Part shown: positions 33,541-42,502 of the stretch, piece after piece | Position numbering within the stretch: position 1 is the first letter of the stretch | How the letters are laid out: each line of letters begins with the position of its first letter | Source of the DNA: Mycobacterium asiaticum | GTDB lineage: Bacteria; Actinomycetota; Actinomycetes; Mycobacteriales; Mycobacteriaceae | DNA length: 64,000 nucleotides | Direction of reading: 5' to 3' | Assembly (NCBI RefSeq): GCF_001673635.1 | Contig: NZ_LZMH01000069.1 | Location: forward strand, 62,001-126,000 | Notes under the pieces: model-generated | What the model saw: only the letters and a program-made list of their open reading frames with translations | Told to the model about the DNA's origin: nothing | Databases searched by the model: none | Position numbers and translations under genes: made by a program

Positions 33541-35415
33541 CTATTCGACGGTGACGGATTTTGCCAGATTCCGGGGCTTGTCAACGTCGTAGCCGCGGGC
33601 CTGCGCCACCGCGGCGGCGAACACCTGCAGCGGGATGGTCGAGAGAAGAGGCTGCAAAAGCGTTGAGACCGCGGGAATTTCGATCAGGTGGTCGGCGAAG
33701 GGGCGCACCGTGTCGTCGCCTTCCTCGGCGATCACGATGGTGATCGCTCCGCGTGTCTGAATCTCGCGGATATTGGACAGCAGCTTCGCGTGCAGCGTCG
33801 CCGATCCCTTCGGTGAGGGCATGACGATGATGACCGGCAGGTCGTCCTCGATAAGCGCGATCGGACCGTGCTTGAGCTCCCCGGCCGCAAATCCCTCGGC
33901 GTGCATATACGCCAATTCCTTCAATTTGAGCGCGCCTTCCAGCGCCACCGGGTAGCCGACGTGGCGGCCCAGGAACAGCACCGTCGACGACTGCGCGAAC
34001 CGGTGGGCAAGGTCGGCGACCGGGTCGACCCCGGCGATCACGCTGGCCACCAGGTCCGGCATCGCTTCCAGTTCGCGGTACTCGCGCTCGACCTCGTCGG
34101 GGTACTTGGTGCCGCGCGCCTGCGCCAGCGCCAGACCCACCAGGTAATTCGCGGTGATCTGGGCGAGGAATGTCTTGGTCGATGCGACGCCGATCTCCGG
34201 TCCGGCCCGGGTGTAGAGCACCGCGTCACACTCGCGCGGAATCTGGGAGCCATTGGTGTTGCAGATCGCCAGAACCTTGGCCTTCTGCTCCTTGGCGTGC
34301 CGCACCGCCTCCAGCGTGTCGGCGGTCTCGCCGGATTGCGAGATCGCCACCACCAGGGTGCTGCGGTCCAAAACGGGGTCGCGGTAACGGAATTCGCTGG
34401 CCAGCTCCACCTCGACGGGCAGTCGGGTCCAGTGCTCGATCGCGTACTTGGCCAGCAGCCCGGAGTGGTAGGCGGTGCCACAGGCGACGACGAACACCTT
34501 GTCGATCTCGCGCAACTCCTGGTCGGAGAGCCGCTGCTCGTCGAGCACGATCCGGTTGTTCACGAAATGCCCGAGCAGGGTGTCGGCGACCGCGGCGGGT
34601 TGCTCCGCGATCTCCTTGAGCATGAAGTACTCGTAGCCGCCTTTTTCGGCAGCGGCCAGGTCCCAGTCGATGTGGAATTCCCGGTATGCCCCGGGCCCCA
34701 GGTCCTCGTTGCCGGCGAAGTCGGTGACGCGGTAGCCGTCGGCGGTGATCACGACCGCCTGGTCCTGGCCGAGTTCGACCGCCTGGCGCGTGTGCTCGAT
34801 GAATGCGGCCACGTCGGACCCGACGAACATCTCGCCCTCGCCAACACCAAGCACCAGCGGTGTGGACCGGCGGGCGGCGACGATGGTGCCGGGCTCGTCG
34901 GCGTTGGCGAACACCAGGGTGAAGTGCCCCTCCAGTCGGCGCAGCACGGACAGCACGGAGGCGACGAAGTCACCGGCCGTCGGCCCGTGGTGGTAGGCCC
35001 ACGCAACCAAGTGCACCGCGACTTCGGTGTCGGTGTCGCTGGCGAACTCCACCCCGGAGGCCTCCAACTCCTGACGAAGGCCGGCGAAGTTCTCGATGAT
35101 GCCGTTGTGAACGACGGCGATCTTGCCCGCGGCATCGCGGTGCGGGTGTGCATTGCGGTCGGTGGGGCGGCCGTGGGTGGCCCACCGGGTGTGGCCCAGA
35201 CCGGCCACACCAGCGAGTTCACCCGGATCCATTTCCCCGATCGCGGCGTCCAAATTCGCCAGCTGACCGGCGCGACGCCGCACCGTCAGCTTGCCTTTAC
35301 CGTCGAGCAGGGCGATGCCCGACGAGTCGTAGCCGCGGTATTCCATCCGGCGCAGTGCGTCCATGACTACGCCGCAGGCCGGGCGATGCCCGACGTATCC
35401 GACGATTCCGCACAT
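33541..35415 (-). CDS. glmS: Glutamine-fructose-6-phosphate aminotransferase (isomerizing)
   Basis: This 624-residue enzyme makes glucosamine-6-phosphate, the first step to UDP-GlcNAc. The N-terminal glutaminase domain starts MCGIVGYVGHR (Cys2 nucleophile after Met removal) and carries GHTRWATHG. Two SIS isomerase domains follow (ISQSGETADTL and LGRHVGYPVALEGALKLKE). The C-terminus KSVTVE is the standard end. It corresponds to Rv3436c. It probably heads an operon with the three DUF4436 genes and the rhomboid-like gene. Confidence 0.96.
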   Translation of the reverse strand: MCGIVGYVGHRPACGVVMDALRRMEYRGYDSSGIALLDGKGKLTVRRRAGQLANLDAAIGEMDPGELAGVAGLGHTRWATHGRPTDRNAHPHRDAAGKIAVVHNGIIENFAGLRQELEASGVEFASDTDTEVAVHLVAWAYHHGPTAGDFVASVLSVLRRLEGHFTLVFANADEPGTIVAARRSTPLVLGVGEGEMFVGSDVAAFIEHTRQAVELGQDQAVVITADGYRVTDFAGNEDLGPGAYREFHIDWDLAAAEKGGYEYFMLKEIAEQPAAVADTLLGHFVNNRIVLDEQRLSDQELREIDKVFVVACGTAYHSGLLAKYAIEHWTRLPVEVELASEFRYRDPVLDRSTLVVAISQSGETADTLEAVRHAKEQKAKVLAICNTNGSQIPRECDAVLYTRAGPEIGVASTKTFLAQITANYLVGLALAQARGTKYPDEVEREYRELEAMPDLVASVIAGVDPVADLAHRFAQSSTVLFLGRHVGYPVALEGALKLKELAYMHAEGFAAGELKHGPIALIEDDLPVIIVMPSPKGSATLHAKLLSNIREIQTRGAITIVIAEEGDDTVRPFADHLIEIPAVSTLLQPLLSTIPLQVFAAAVAQARGYDVDKPRNLAKSVTVE

Positions 35416-35499
35416 TCTGACCAGGGTAGTGCAGGTGCGGATTTACCATCGGGCGCGACGGTATCGTTTATCCGTCGGATGGGCCTGTGAGGAGCGGTT

Positions 35500-36030
35500 T
35501 TGTCATATCCATACCCGCAGGGCGGTGGCCAGTATCACCAGCCCCAGCCGCACCAGCAGGCTGGTGGGCCGTATCAGCAGCCTCAGCCCTACCAGCAGTC
35601 CGGCGAATTGTTCTACATCGGGCTGCTCAAGCACACCGGCGCGCTGATCCTCTGGTTTCAGCAGACCGTCCGGTTCACCGGGACCCTGGAGCAGTGCGAG
35701 CGGGCTTACCGCGATGCGCAGAACCACTGCCTGATCGCCGGTTGGTGGAGCATCGCATCTTTGCTGTTGAACCCGATTGCGCTGTTCCATAACCGCGGCG
35801 CTATCCGCAAGATCCGCAATCTGGCGCAGCAGCCGCAGCAGTTCCAGCAGGCCCCGCAGCCGCAGCAGTTCCAGCAGGCCCCGCAGCTCCAGCAGCCCCA
35901 GGCGGCCGGGGCGCGGCCGCCGGGAGCGATGCCGGCGGGCTGGTATCCCGACCCGTCCGGACACCCCGGACAGCGCTATTGGGACGGCGCAACGTGGACG
36001 GGCTTTACCCATCCACCGGCGCACCGCTAA
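35500..36030 (+). CDS. Gln/Pro-rich protein with C-terminal DUF2510 domain
   Basis: This 176-residue protein starts at TTG 35500 with GGAG five bases upstream. Residues 1-35 are Gln/Pro/Tyr-rich. A middle part has a helix (SIASLLLNPIALF) that may touch the membrane. A second Gln-rich stretch contains two copies of PQQFQQAPQ. The C-terminus is a DUF2510 domain (AGWYPDPSGHPGQRYWDGATWT), a short module of unknown function common in actinobacteria. It is divergent from glmS, in the region of Rv3437. Confidence 0.7.
   Translation: MSYPYPQGGGQYHQPQPHQQAGGPYQQPQPYQQSGELFYIGLLKHTGALILWFQQTVRFTGTLEQCERAYRDAQNHCLIAGWWSIASLLLNPIALFHNRGAIRKIRNLAQQPQQFQQAPQPQQFQQAPQLQQPQAAGARPPGAMPAGWYPDPSGHPGQRYWDGATWTGFTHPPAHR
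35833..35886 (+). repeat. Two 27-base direct repeats in the Gln-rich stretch
   Basis: The 27-base unit encoding PQQFQQAPQ occurs twice in a row (35833 and 35860) and is followed by a diverging third part. Tandem repeats like this change copy number by slippage. Confidence 0.8.
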
Positions 36031-36049
36031 CGCGGGCTAGGGTTCGAAG

Positions 36050-36889
36050 GTGGCCCGCATCCGTAAGCTCGTCGCCGCCCTCAACCGCCGTGGTCCACAT
36101 CGCGTATTGCGCGGTGACCTGGCCTTTGCCGGACTGCCCGGCGCGGTGTACACCCCTGAGGCCGGACTGAACCTGCCCGCCATCGCCTTCGGTCACGACT
36201 GGCTGACCGTGTCGACCCACTACGCCGGCTTGCTCGAGCACCTGGCGTCCTGGGGCATCGTGGCCGCGGCGCCCGACACCCAGCGCGGGCTGGCGCCCTC
36301 GGCGCTGAACCTGGCCTTCGATCTTGGTGTGGCCCTGGACATCGTGGCTGGGGTGCGACTGGGGCCGGGTGAGATCAGCGTGCACCCCGGCAAGCTCGGC
36401 GTGGTGGGCCATGGTTTCGGTGGTTCGGCGGCGGTGTTCGCGGCGGCCGGGATGCCCGGCAGGTTGAAGGCCGCGGCCGCGCTCTTCCCAACGGTGACGG
36501 TGCCGCCGGCCGAACAACCGGCCGCCACCCTGGACCTGCCCGGTCTCATCATGACCGCGCTGGACGACCCGAAGACGCTGAACTCCAACGCGTGGTCTTT
36601 GTCCCGGGCGTGGGACGACGCGACGGTGCGGATCATCAGCAAGTCCAAACCCGGTGGTCTGGTCGAGGGCCGGCGCCTGCCCAAGGCGCTGGGGTTGGCC
36701 GGTTCCGATCGCAAGACGCAGCGCGCGGTCCGGGCACTGCTGACGGGCTATCTGCTGTACACCCTGGGCGGCGACAAGACCTACCGCGAGTTCGCCGATC
36801 CCGACGTGCAGCTGCCCAGGACCGAGCAGTTGGATCCCGAGGCTCTGTCGGTCACGCCCGAAGAGAAGATCGTCGCACTGCTCAAATGA
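36050..36889 (+). CDS. Dienelactone-hydrolase-like protein lacking the nucleophile (Rv3438-like)
   Basis: This 279-residue protein has an alpha/beta-hydrolase fold (AIAFGHDWLTVSTHY; LGVVGHGFGGSAAVFAAAG; a later LIMTALDDPKTL). The nucleophile elbow reads G120-H-G122-F-G124, with glycine where serine or cysteine is expected, so ordinary hydrolase activity seems unlikely. It starts at GTG 36050, 19 bases after the DUF2510 gene, and its stop overlaps the next gene's ATG. It corresponds by position to Rv3438. Confidence 0.75.
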   Translation: MARIRKLVAALNRRGPHRVLRGDLAFAGLPGAVYTPEAGLNLPAIAFGHDWLTVSTHYAGLLEHLASWGIVAAAPDTQRGLAPSALNLAFDLGVALDIVAGVRLGPGEISVHPGKLGVVGHGFGGSAAVFAAAGMPGRLKAAAALFPTVTVPPAEQPAATLDLPGLIMTALDDPKTLNSNAWSLSRAWDDATVRIISKSKPGGLVEGRRLPKALGLAGSDRKTQRAVRALLTGYLLYTLGGDKTYREFADPDVQLPRTEQLDPEALSVTPEEKIVALLK

Positions 36890-37236
36890 CCACCGCGCGC
36901 GAGCTTTACCACCGATGGATCACCGAACTGTGGTCGGGGCGCCCGGTCGCCGCGGAGATCGTCACCGAGGACTTCGTCGGCCATTGGCCCGACCGCGAGG
37001 TGCACGGTCCGGCCGAACTCCAGCAGATCATCGACGAGACCCGAAACATGTTGGCGAACTTAACATTCCGAGTCGAGATCGGCCCCCTGCAGGAAGGGAA
37101 CCTGGTGGCCGGCCGGTGGGTCGGCAGCGGCCGTGGACCAGACGGCCAGGTTGAGTTCACCGGCAACGACATCCTGCGGCTCGCGGCGGACGGGCAGCGG
37201 TTCGCGGAGTACTGGACGGGTACCTCCGCCGCCTGA
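36886..37236 (+). CDS. SnoaL-like protein (NTF2 fold)
   Basis: This 116-residue protein has the SnoaL-like layout: N-terminal helix (ARELYHRWITELWSG), a DFVGHWPDREVHGPAELQQII core, beta strands with VAGRWVGSGRG, and a C-terminal FAEYWTGTSAA. Such small NTF2-fold proteins act as isomerases, cyclases or binding proteins. The substrate is unknown. ATGA overlap with the preceding gene indicates translational coupling. Confidence 0.78.
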   Translation: MTTARELYHRWITELWSGRPVAAEIVTEDFVGHWPDREVHGPAELQQIIDETRNMLANLTFRVEIGPLQEGNLVAGRWVGSGRGPDGQVEFTGNDILRLAADGQRFAEYWTGTSAA

Positions 37237-37253
37237 CATGGTAAGTGTCGTTG

Positions 37254-38297
37254 ATGCGAATCGGGATCGCGCTGGACTACACGGGCGGGTTTCACGAGGC
37301 CGTTGACCGCGTTGTCGAGCTCGAGCAGTCGGGTATCGATGTTGCGGTCGTGGCCGAGGCGTACGCCTTCGACGCCATCAGCCAGCTAGGTTATCTGGCG
37401 GCCAAGACGAACCGGGTGGAGCTGGCCTCCGGCGTGGTGCCGATCTATATCCGCTCGCCGTCGCTGCTGGCGATGACGGCGGCGGGCCTGGACTACGTTT
37501 CGGGCGGACGGTTCCACCTCGGGATCGGCACGTCCGGGCCGCAGGTGATCGAGGGATTCCACGGTATCGAATTCGATGCCCCACTGGGTCGCACCCGCGA
37601 GACCGTCGAGATCTGTCGGCGGGTGTGGCGGCGGGAACGGCTGCACTACGACGGTAAGCACTACCAGATCCCGTTGCCCGCCGACCGCGGCACCGGGCTG
37701 GGTAAAGCCCTGCACCTGATCAATCACCCGGTGCGCGAACGCATTCCAATCTCGATCGCGTCGCTCGGCCCCAAGAATGTCGAACTCACCGCGGAGATCG
37801 CCGAGGGGTGGCAACCGGCGTTCTACTATCCGGACAAGGCGCATCTGGTGTGGGGCGAGGCGCTGGCGGCCGGTGCCGCGAAGCGAGACCCCGCACTGGG
37901 CCCGCTGGACGTCATGGTCGGCACGTCGTTGGCCATCGGCGACGACGTCGAGGACCGGTTGGCTTGGACCAAGCCGCAATTGGCGCTCTACATCGGCGGG
38001 ATGGGTGCCAAGGGCCGCAATTTCTACCACAGTCTGGCGACCCGCTACGGGTTCGGTGAGGTCGCGGACCGGATCCAGGAGTTGTACCTGGCCGGTTGCA
38101 AACGTGAGGCGATCGACGCGCTGCCCGACGAGTTGGTCCGCGGCGTCTCGTTGATCGGTCCACGCGGGTTCGTCGCGGAACGGCTGGCCGTGTTCGCCGA
38201 AGCGGGAGTGACGACGCTGCTGGTGCGGCCGGTGACAACCGACACGGGTGAGGCGGTGCGTTATGTCGAAGAGCTGCTACAGATTCAGCCCTCCTGA
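37254..38297 (+). CDS. LLM-class F420-dependent oxidoreductase
   Basis: This 347-residue protein is of the bacterial luciferase/F420 superfamily: MRIGIALDYTGGFHEAVD, VVAEAYAFDAISQLGYLAAKT, ELASGVVPIYIRSPSLLAMTAAGLDYVSGGRFHLGIGTSGPQVIEGFHG. I preferred the ATG at 37254 because the fold begins at once; a GTG at 37245 is possible. It would use F420H2 for hydride transfer. The substrate is unknown. It follows the SnoaL-like gene by 17 bases and may be in the same operon. Confidence 0.88.
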   Translation: MRIGIALDYTGGFHEAVDRVVELEQSGIDVAVVAEAYAFDAISQLGYLAAKTNRVELASGVVPIYIRSPSLLAMTAAGLDYVSGGRFHLGIGTSGPQVIEGFHGIEFDAPLGRTRETVEICRRVWRRERLHYDGKHYQIPLPADRGTGLGKALHLINHPVRERIPISIASLGPKNVELTAEIAEGWQPAFYYPDKAHLVWGEALAAGAAKRDPALGPLDVMVGTSLAIGDDVEDRLAWTKPQLALYIGGMGAKGRNFYHSLATRYGFGEVADRIQELYLAGCKREAIDALPDELVRGVSLIGPRGFVAERLAVFAEAGVTTLLVRPVTTDTGEAVRYVEELLQIQPS

Positions 38298-38301
38298 CCG
38301 T

Positions 38302-39606
38302 TCACTGCCCCGCCTTCGGCAGTTCGTCCGCGGCGATCTCGCAGGGTGTCTCCCCGGCGGGTACGGGTATGGGCGGGGGCTGGGCCGGCATGGGTTGACC
38401 CATCGGTGTGGCCGCGGGAGAACCGGCCGGCGGTGACCCGGCCGGTTGACCGGGCGCGGGTTGCTCGGCCGCCGGTTGCCCGGGCCCTGTCACCGTCTTG
38501 GCGACCTGGGTCGCGTCGTCAGGCTCGGGATGGCGCGGCTTCTTCCGTTCCCCGTCCGGATCGTCGTCGGGGTCCATGCCGAAGGCGTCGTCGCCGGGCG
38601 GGTCGGCCGTCGAATCCAGCAGACCACCCATCGCCTCCACGATCCGGCTGGCGAGCCCGCCGAGACCGCCGAGCCCGCCAACCCCGCCGAGCCCGCCCAG
38701 GTCACCGCCACCGCCCAAGCCGCCGCCGGACGTGTTGGACCCACCGCCCGTCATGCCGGAAACACCGCTCGGCAACATTCCCGAATCCGGCTGTGCCAGT
38801 GGCACATTCGGACTCACCGGCGCAGGAGTCGCTGACCTCGCTTCGGTGACCGGCGGGGTCGATGACGCGGCGGCGAAACCCGGAACCGGCGCCGACACGG
38901 TGACGACCGCGGGCGTGGCCGCGGCCGCAACCAGCGGGCTGCTCGGCCCGAGATCGCCCGGGATCTCGAACGAGGCTCGCGGCACGGCGGCCAATCGGTC
39001 GACGACCATGTCGTACGACGCAGCTACAGACGCGGTCGCGGCACGCATCGCGGTCAGCCAGTCCTGGCGAATCACGTTGTCCACGTAGGGCTTTACCTGC
39101 CGTTCGACCACTTCGTGGGCGGCTGTCCGATCCCCCGCGCCGGCGGTGACGGCGGCCGCGGCGGCCAGCCACACCGGGCGCTGCGCCTCGGTCCGCTCAT
39201 CAACGGCGACGGTCGTCGTCACTCGCGAGTCGACGAGGTACCACAGGTTGTCCCGGAGCGACTCGAGTTGCTCGGCAGCGCCGCGGAGTTCGGTGACAAC
39301 GGCGTCCGCGGTGTCGCAGTGCCGCTGAACGAACGCAACGGCGGCGTCGGCTCCCGCGCCCGTCCACGCCTGCGTCAGCGCGGAAACTTGCGCGCGCTGT
39401 GACCGCAGCGCCTCGGCGATCACGGTGGCCGCCTCGCGCAACCGCGCACAATCGGCGTCCAGCGCATAAAGGTCGAGTCCGTCTTCGCTGCCGTACAGGT
39501 CGCGAACCGGCAGCGGATCATGGCAGGCCCGCGCATACGTTTCGGTGTGCTCGACGGCGGGGAGCCCTTCGGCCAGGCGTCCGGCAACATCCAATCGATC
39601 GGCCAT
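38302..39606 (-). CDS. Ala/Pro-rich protein with WXG-like helical N-terminus (Rv3439c-like)
   Basis: This 434-residue protein starts at ATG 39606, overlapping the stop of the EspC-like gene by one base. The first 190 residues are helical and include AWTGAGADAAVAFVQRH, reminiscent of WXG100/type VII substrates. The rest is low-complexity, with a Gly-rich LGGLGG run at about 305-335 and an acidic then Pro-rich tail. It corresponds to Rv3439c. The pairing with an EspC-like gene near ESX-4 suggests a type VII secreted pair, which is inferred. Confidence 0.72.
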   Translation of the reverse strand: MADRLDVAGRLAEGLPAVEHTETYARACHDPLPVRDLYGSEDGLDLYALDADCARLREAATVIAEALRSQRAQVSALTQAWTGAGADAAVAFVQRHCDTADAVVTELRGAAEQLESLRDNLWYLVDSRVTTTVAVDERTEAQRPVWLAAAAAVTAGAGDRTAAHEVVERQVKPYVDNVIRQDWLTAMRAATASVAASYDMVVDRLAAVPRASFEIPGDLGPSSPLVAAAATPAVVTVSAPVPGFAAASSTPPVTEARSATPAPVSPNVPLAQPDSGMLPSGVSGMTGGGSNTSGGGLGGGGDLGGLGGVGGLGGLGGLASRIVEAMGGLLDSTADPPGDDAFGMDPDDDPDGERKKPRHPEPDDATQVAKTVTGPGQPAAEQPAPGQPAGSPPAGSPAATPMGQPMPAQPPPIPVPAGETPCEIAADELPKAGQ

Positions 39607-39893
39607 CAGGCGATCCGGCCGGCGGCATACAACTCGGCGTCGGCGTAGCGCTCGGCGCTCGCCCGCAGCGCGGCGGCGATCTCGGCGGCCGCGCGTGACC
39701 ATCGAGCCAAGTCGCCCGCCAACCCGGCCAGCCCGGCCCACACCCCGTCACCGCCGGCCGCGTACGACCGGCCCGCCCGGGCACCACCGAAAGTCAACTG
39801 CGCCAAGTGTATTCGCGCCGCGTCATCGATCAGTTCGGACGCCGCGCTGAACTGGTCGGCGATCGAGCGCACCGCCGCGTTGTCGAGTCTCAT
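39606..39893 (-). CDS. EspC-like (DUF2580) type VII secretion-associated protein (Rv3440c-like)
   Basis: This 95-residue helical-hairpin protein has LDNAAVRSIADQFSAASELIDDA, a turn with SYAAGGDGVW, and a C-terminal helix containing YADAE, which fits the YxxxD/E type VII secretion signal. It resembles the EspC/DUF2580 family. It is directly joined (TGATG) to the Rv3439c-like gene. Secretion is inferred from the motif. Confidence 0.7.
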   Translation of the reverse strand: MRLDNAAVRSIADQFSAASELIDDAARIHLAQLTFGGARAGRSYAAGGDGVWAGLAGLAGDLARWSRAAAEIAAALRASAERYADAELYAAGRIA

Positions 39894-39943
39894 ACCTGAT
39901 CCGACGCCGCCCGTGGCGTCGGGGTTCCCCCGAGATTTCCGGC

Positions 39944-41281
39944 TCAGCCGGCGGCGCTGACCGCGTCGGCCACAGTTCCGGCCAACCGTTGCGCGACTTC
40001 CTCGTCGGCGGCCTCCACCATCACCCGGATCATCGGCTCGGTTCCCGAGGGCCGCAATAGAATTCGCCCGGTGTCACCGAGCTCGGCCTCGGCCTGGTCG
40101 ACCGCGTCGCGCACCGATGGCGCGGCGGCGGCGGTGGCCTTGTCCGCCACCTGAACGTTGATCAACACCTGCGGCAGGGACTGCATCGCCGACGCGAGGA
40201 CGGCCAGCGAGGAACCGGTCTGCACCATGCGGGTCATCAGCCGGAGGCCAGTGACGATGCCGTCGCCGGTGGAGCCCAGGGCCGGCATCACGATGTGTCC
40301 GGACTGCTCGCCGCCGAGACTGTAACCGCCGGCCCGCAACTCTTCCAGGACGTAGCGGTCGCCGACACCGGTGGTGCGCACCGTCACGCCGGCCGCCCGC
40401 ATGGCCAGATGCAGCCCGAGGTTGCTCATCACGGTCGCCACCAGCGTGTCGGAGGCGAGCTCCCCGGCCTCCTTCATGGCCAGTGCCAGCACCACCATGA
40501 TGGTGTCGCCGTCGACAAGCTCACCGTTGGCGTCGACAGCCAGGCAGCGGTCGGCGTCCCCGTCATGCGCCAGCCCCAGGTCGGCGCGGTGGTCGACCAC
40601 CGCGGCGCGCAGCGAATCCAGGTGCGTCGAACCGCACCCGTCGTTGATGTTCAGCCCGTTGGGATCGGCGTTGATCGCGATGACCCGCGCGCCCGCCGCG
40701 CGGTAGGCCGCCGGGGCCGCCGCGGACGCCGCGCCGTGTGCGCAGTCGACGACTACGGTGAGCCCGTCGAGGCGGCTGGTGCTGGCCTTGCTGACGTGTC
40801 TCAGGTAGCGATCGGCCGCGTCGGCAGCGTCCAGCACCCGGCCAATGCCCGCGCCGACCGGGCGCAACCCGGGGCCGGCGGCGACGAGGTCCTCGATGCG
40901 GTCTTCGGTGTCGTCGTCGAGTTTGTGGCCGCCGGGGCCGAAGATCTTGATGCCGTTATCGGGCATCGGGTTGTGCGACGCGGAGATCATCACACCGAAG
41001 TCGGCGTCGTAGGCGCTGGTCAGATAGGCCACTGCGGGGGTGGGGAGCACCCCTACCCGCAGGGCGTCGACACCCTGGCTGGTCAGGCCTGCGATCACCG
41101 CCGCTTCCAGCATCTCGCCGCTGGCGCGGGGATCCCGGCCGATCACGGCGACGCGGCGGCCCGGGCCGGCTGAATCTGCCAGGTGGCGTGCCGCTGCGGC
41201 GCCCAGCGCGAGCGCCAATTCGGCGGTCAACTCACGATTGGCGACTCCGCGTACGCCGTCGGTGCCGAATAGTCGACCCAT
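39944..41281 (-). CDS. glmM: Phosphoglucosamine mutase
   Basis: This 445-residue enzyme converts glucosamine-6-phosphate to glucosamine-1-phosphate, the step after GlmS. The active-site phosphoserine lies in MISASHNPMPDNG. The metal loop is DGDADRC, the sugar-binding loop GGEQSGHI, and the phosphate-binding loop RPSGTEPMIRVM. The start MGRLFGTDGVRG is the family start. It corresponds to Rv3441c (mrsA). Confidence 0.96.
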   Translation of the reverse strand: MGRLFGTDGVRGVANRELTAELALALGAAAARHLADSAGPGRRVAVIGRDPRASGEMLEAAVIAGLTSQGVDALRVGVLPTPAVAYLTSAYDADFGVMISASHNPMPDNGIKIFGPGGHKLDDDTEDRIEDLVAAGPGLRPVGAGIGRVLDAADAADRYLRHVSKASTSRLDGLTVVVDCAHGAASAAAPAAYRAAGARVIAINADPNGLNINDGCGSTHLDSLRAAVVDHRADLGLAHDGDADRCLAVDANGELVDGDTIMVVLALAMKEAGELASDTLVATVMSNLGLHLAMRAAGVTVRTTGVGDRYVLEELRAGGYSLGGEQSGHIVMPALGSTGDGIVTGLRLMTRMVQTGSSLAVLASAMQSLPQVLINVQVADKATAAAAPSVRDAVDQAEAELGDTGRILLRPSGTEPMIRVMVEAADEEVAQRLAGTVADAVSAAG

Positions 41282-41429
41282 GCGGACAAACCTCTCACAG
41301 TTGGCTCACACATGGCGAGCGTGCAGATAACCACTGTTGGCTGCGAGCGTGCGTCGAGTACCCGCGACACGCCGAAACATGCGTAGATATCGCGCGGGCG
41401 ATACACGCCCGCAGCCTGCCAGTGACTGA

Positions 41430-41894
41430 TCAGCGCTTGCTGTACTGAGGCGCCTTGCGGGCCTTCTTCAGGCCGTACTTCTTGCGCTCGGTGGCGCGCG
41501 GGTCACGGGTGAGGAACCCGGCCTTCTTCAGCGCCGGGCGGTCCTCCGGCGAGGCGATGATCAGCGCGCGGGCGATGCCCAGGCGCAGGGCCCCGGCCTG
41601 GCCGGACGGGCCTCCGCCGTGCAGCAGCGCGTAGATGTCGTAGTTGTCCACCCGCTCCACGGTGACCAGCGGGGCCTTGATCAGCTGCTGGTGCACCTTG
41701 TTGGGGAAGTAGTCCTCCAGGCTGCGGCCGTTGAGGTCGAACTTGCCGGTACCCGGGACGAGACGAACCCGGACGACGGCTTCCTTGCGGCGGCCGACCG
41801 TCTGGATGGGGCGCTCGAACACGAACGATTCGGCGACGGCCGTGTCCTCGGCCGCGGTCTCGGTCACCTCGGTGGTTTCCACGGTCTCGGTCAT
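41430..41894 (-). CDS. rpsI: 30S ribosomal protein S9
   Basis: This 154-residue protein has the S9 core (TVGRRKEAVVRVRLVPGTG, GGGPSGQAGALRLGIARAL) and the basic C-terminus ending APQYSKR, whose last Arg reaches the P-site tRNA. The acidic N-terminal extension of about 30 residues is typical of mycobacteria. It overlaps rplM by 4 bases, as in the usual rplM-rpsI operon. Confidence 0.97.
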   Translation of the reverse strand: MTETVETTEVTETAAEDTAVAESFVFERPIQTVGRRKEAVVRVRLVPGTGKFDLNGRSLEDYFPNKVHQQLIKAPLVTVERVDNYDIYALLHGGGPSGQAGALRLGIARALIIASPEDRPALKKAGFLTRDPRATERKKYGLKKARKAPQYSKR

Positions 41895-42334
41895 TGCGCC
41901 ACCTGCTTGATCTCGAACGGAACGGGCTGCTGAGCGGTGTGCGGATGCTCCGGGCCCGCGTAGACGCGAAGCTTCTTCTGGATCTGCCGGCTCAGCTTGT
42001 TCTTCGGCAGCATGCCGACGATCGCCTTCTCCACCACGCGGTCGGGGTGCTTCTCCAGCAGCTCGCCGATGCTGCGCTTGCGCAGACCGCCGGGATAACC
42101 CGAGTGGCTGTAAGCCATCTTGCTCTGCAGTTTGTCGCCGCTGATGGCGACCTTCTCGGCGTTGATGACGATGACGAAGTCACCGCCGTCGACATTGGGC
42201 GCGAACGTCGGCTTGTGCTTGCCGCGCAACAGATTGGCTGCTGCGACGGCAAGGCGGCCAAGCACCACGTCCGTGGCGTCGATGACGTACCACGACCTGG
42301 TGGTGTCACCCGCCTTGGGCGCGTATGTAGGCAC
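41891..42334 (-). CDS. rplM: 50S ribosomal protein L13
   Basis: This 147-residue protein begins MPTYAPKAGDTTRSWYVIDATDVVLGRLA, the L13 signature. It has the conserved YSGYPGGLR-type (SHSGYPGGLRKRS) and MLPKNKL motifs. It binds early in 50S assembly and heads the rplM-rpsI pair. A 168-base leader with small hairpins separates it from esxT. Confidence 0.97.
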   Translation of the reverse strand: MPTYAPKAGDTTRSWYVIDATDVVLGRLAVAAANLLRGKHKPTFAPNVDGGDFVIVINAEKVAISGDKLQSKMAYSHSGYPGGLRKRSIGELLEKHPDRVVEKAIVGMLPKNKLSRQIQKKLRVYAGPEHPHTAQQPVPFEIKQVAQ

Positions 42335-42354
42335 AGCGCTTACCTCTTTCTCTG

Positions 42355-42394
42355 CGAGCCTGGTAGCTCGGGTTGGATCCCGGTGTGAGCCGGG
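42355..42394 (-). other. Two small hairpins in the rplM leader
   Basis: CGAGC/GCTCG (42355-42359 and 42366-42370) and CCCGG/CCGGG (42379-42383 and 42390-42394) are adjacent short stems in the rplM leader, 20-60 bases before the start codon. They could take part in L13-type autoregulation, but the stems are weak and the idea is an inference. Confidence 0.3.
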
Positions 42395-42502
42395 GGCCGG
42401 TCAGGCGATTGCGGCTGGGGTTGTTCTCGGCGACCGACGTTGACCCGAGCCCCGGCGTACCGCACGCCAACGGAGCAGCTTACCGATCCGCATCCCCGCA
42501 GG

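Noticed and set aside
38640..38720. GC-rich repeats near the Rv3439c-like gene as an intergenic element
   Set aside because: They encode the in-frame Leu-Gly-Gly repeats of the protein.
41282..41429. Repeated GCGAGCGTGC words between glmM and rpsI as an RNA gene or array
   Set aside because: Only two imperfect copies are present and no stable structure or tRNA-like fold is visible.
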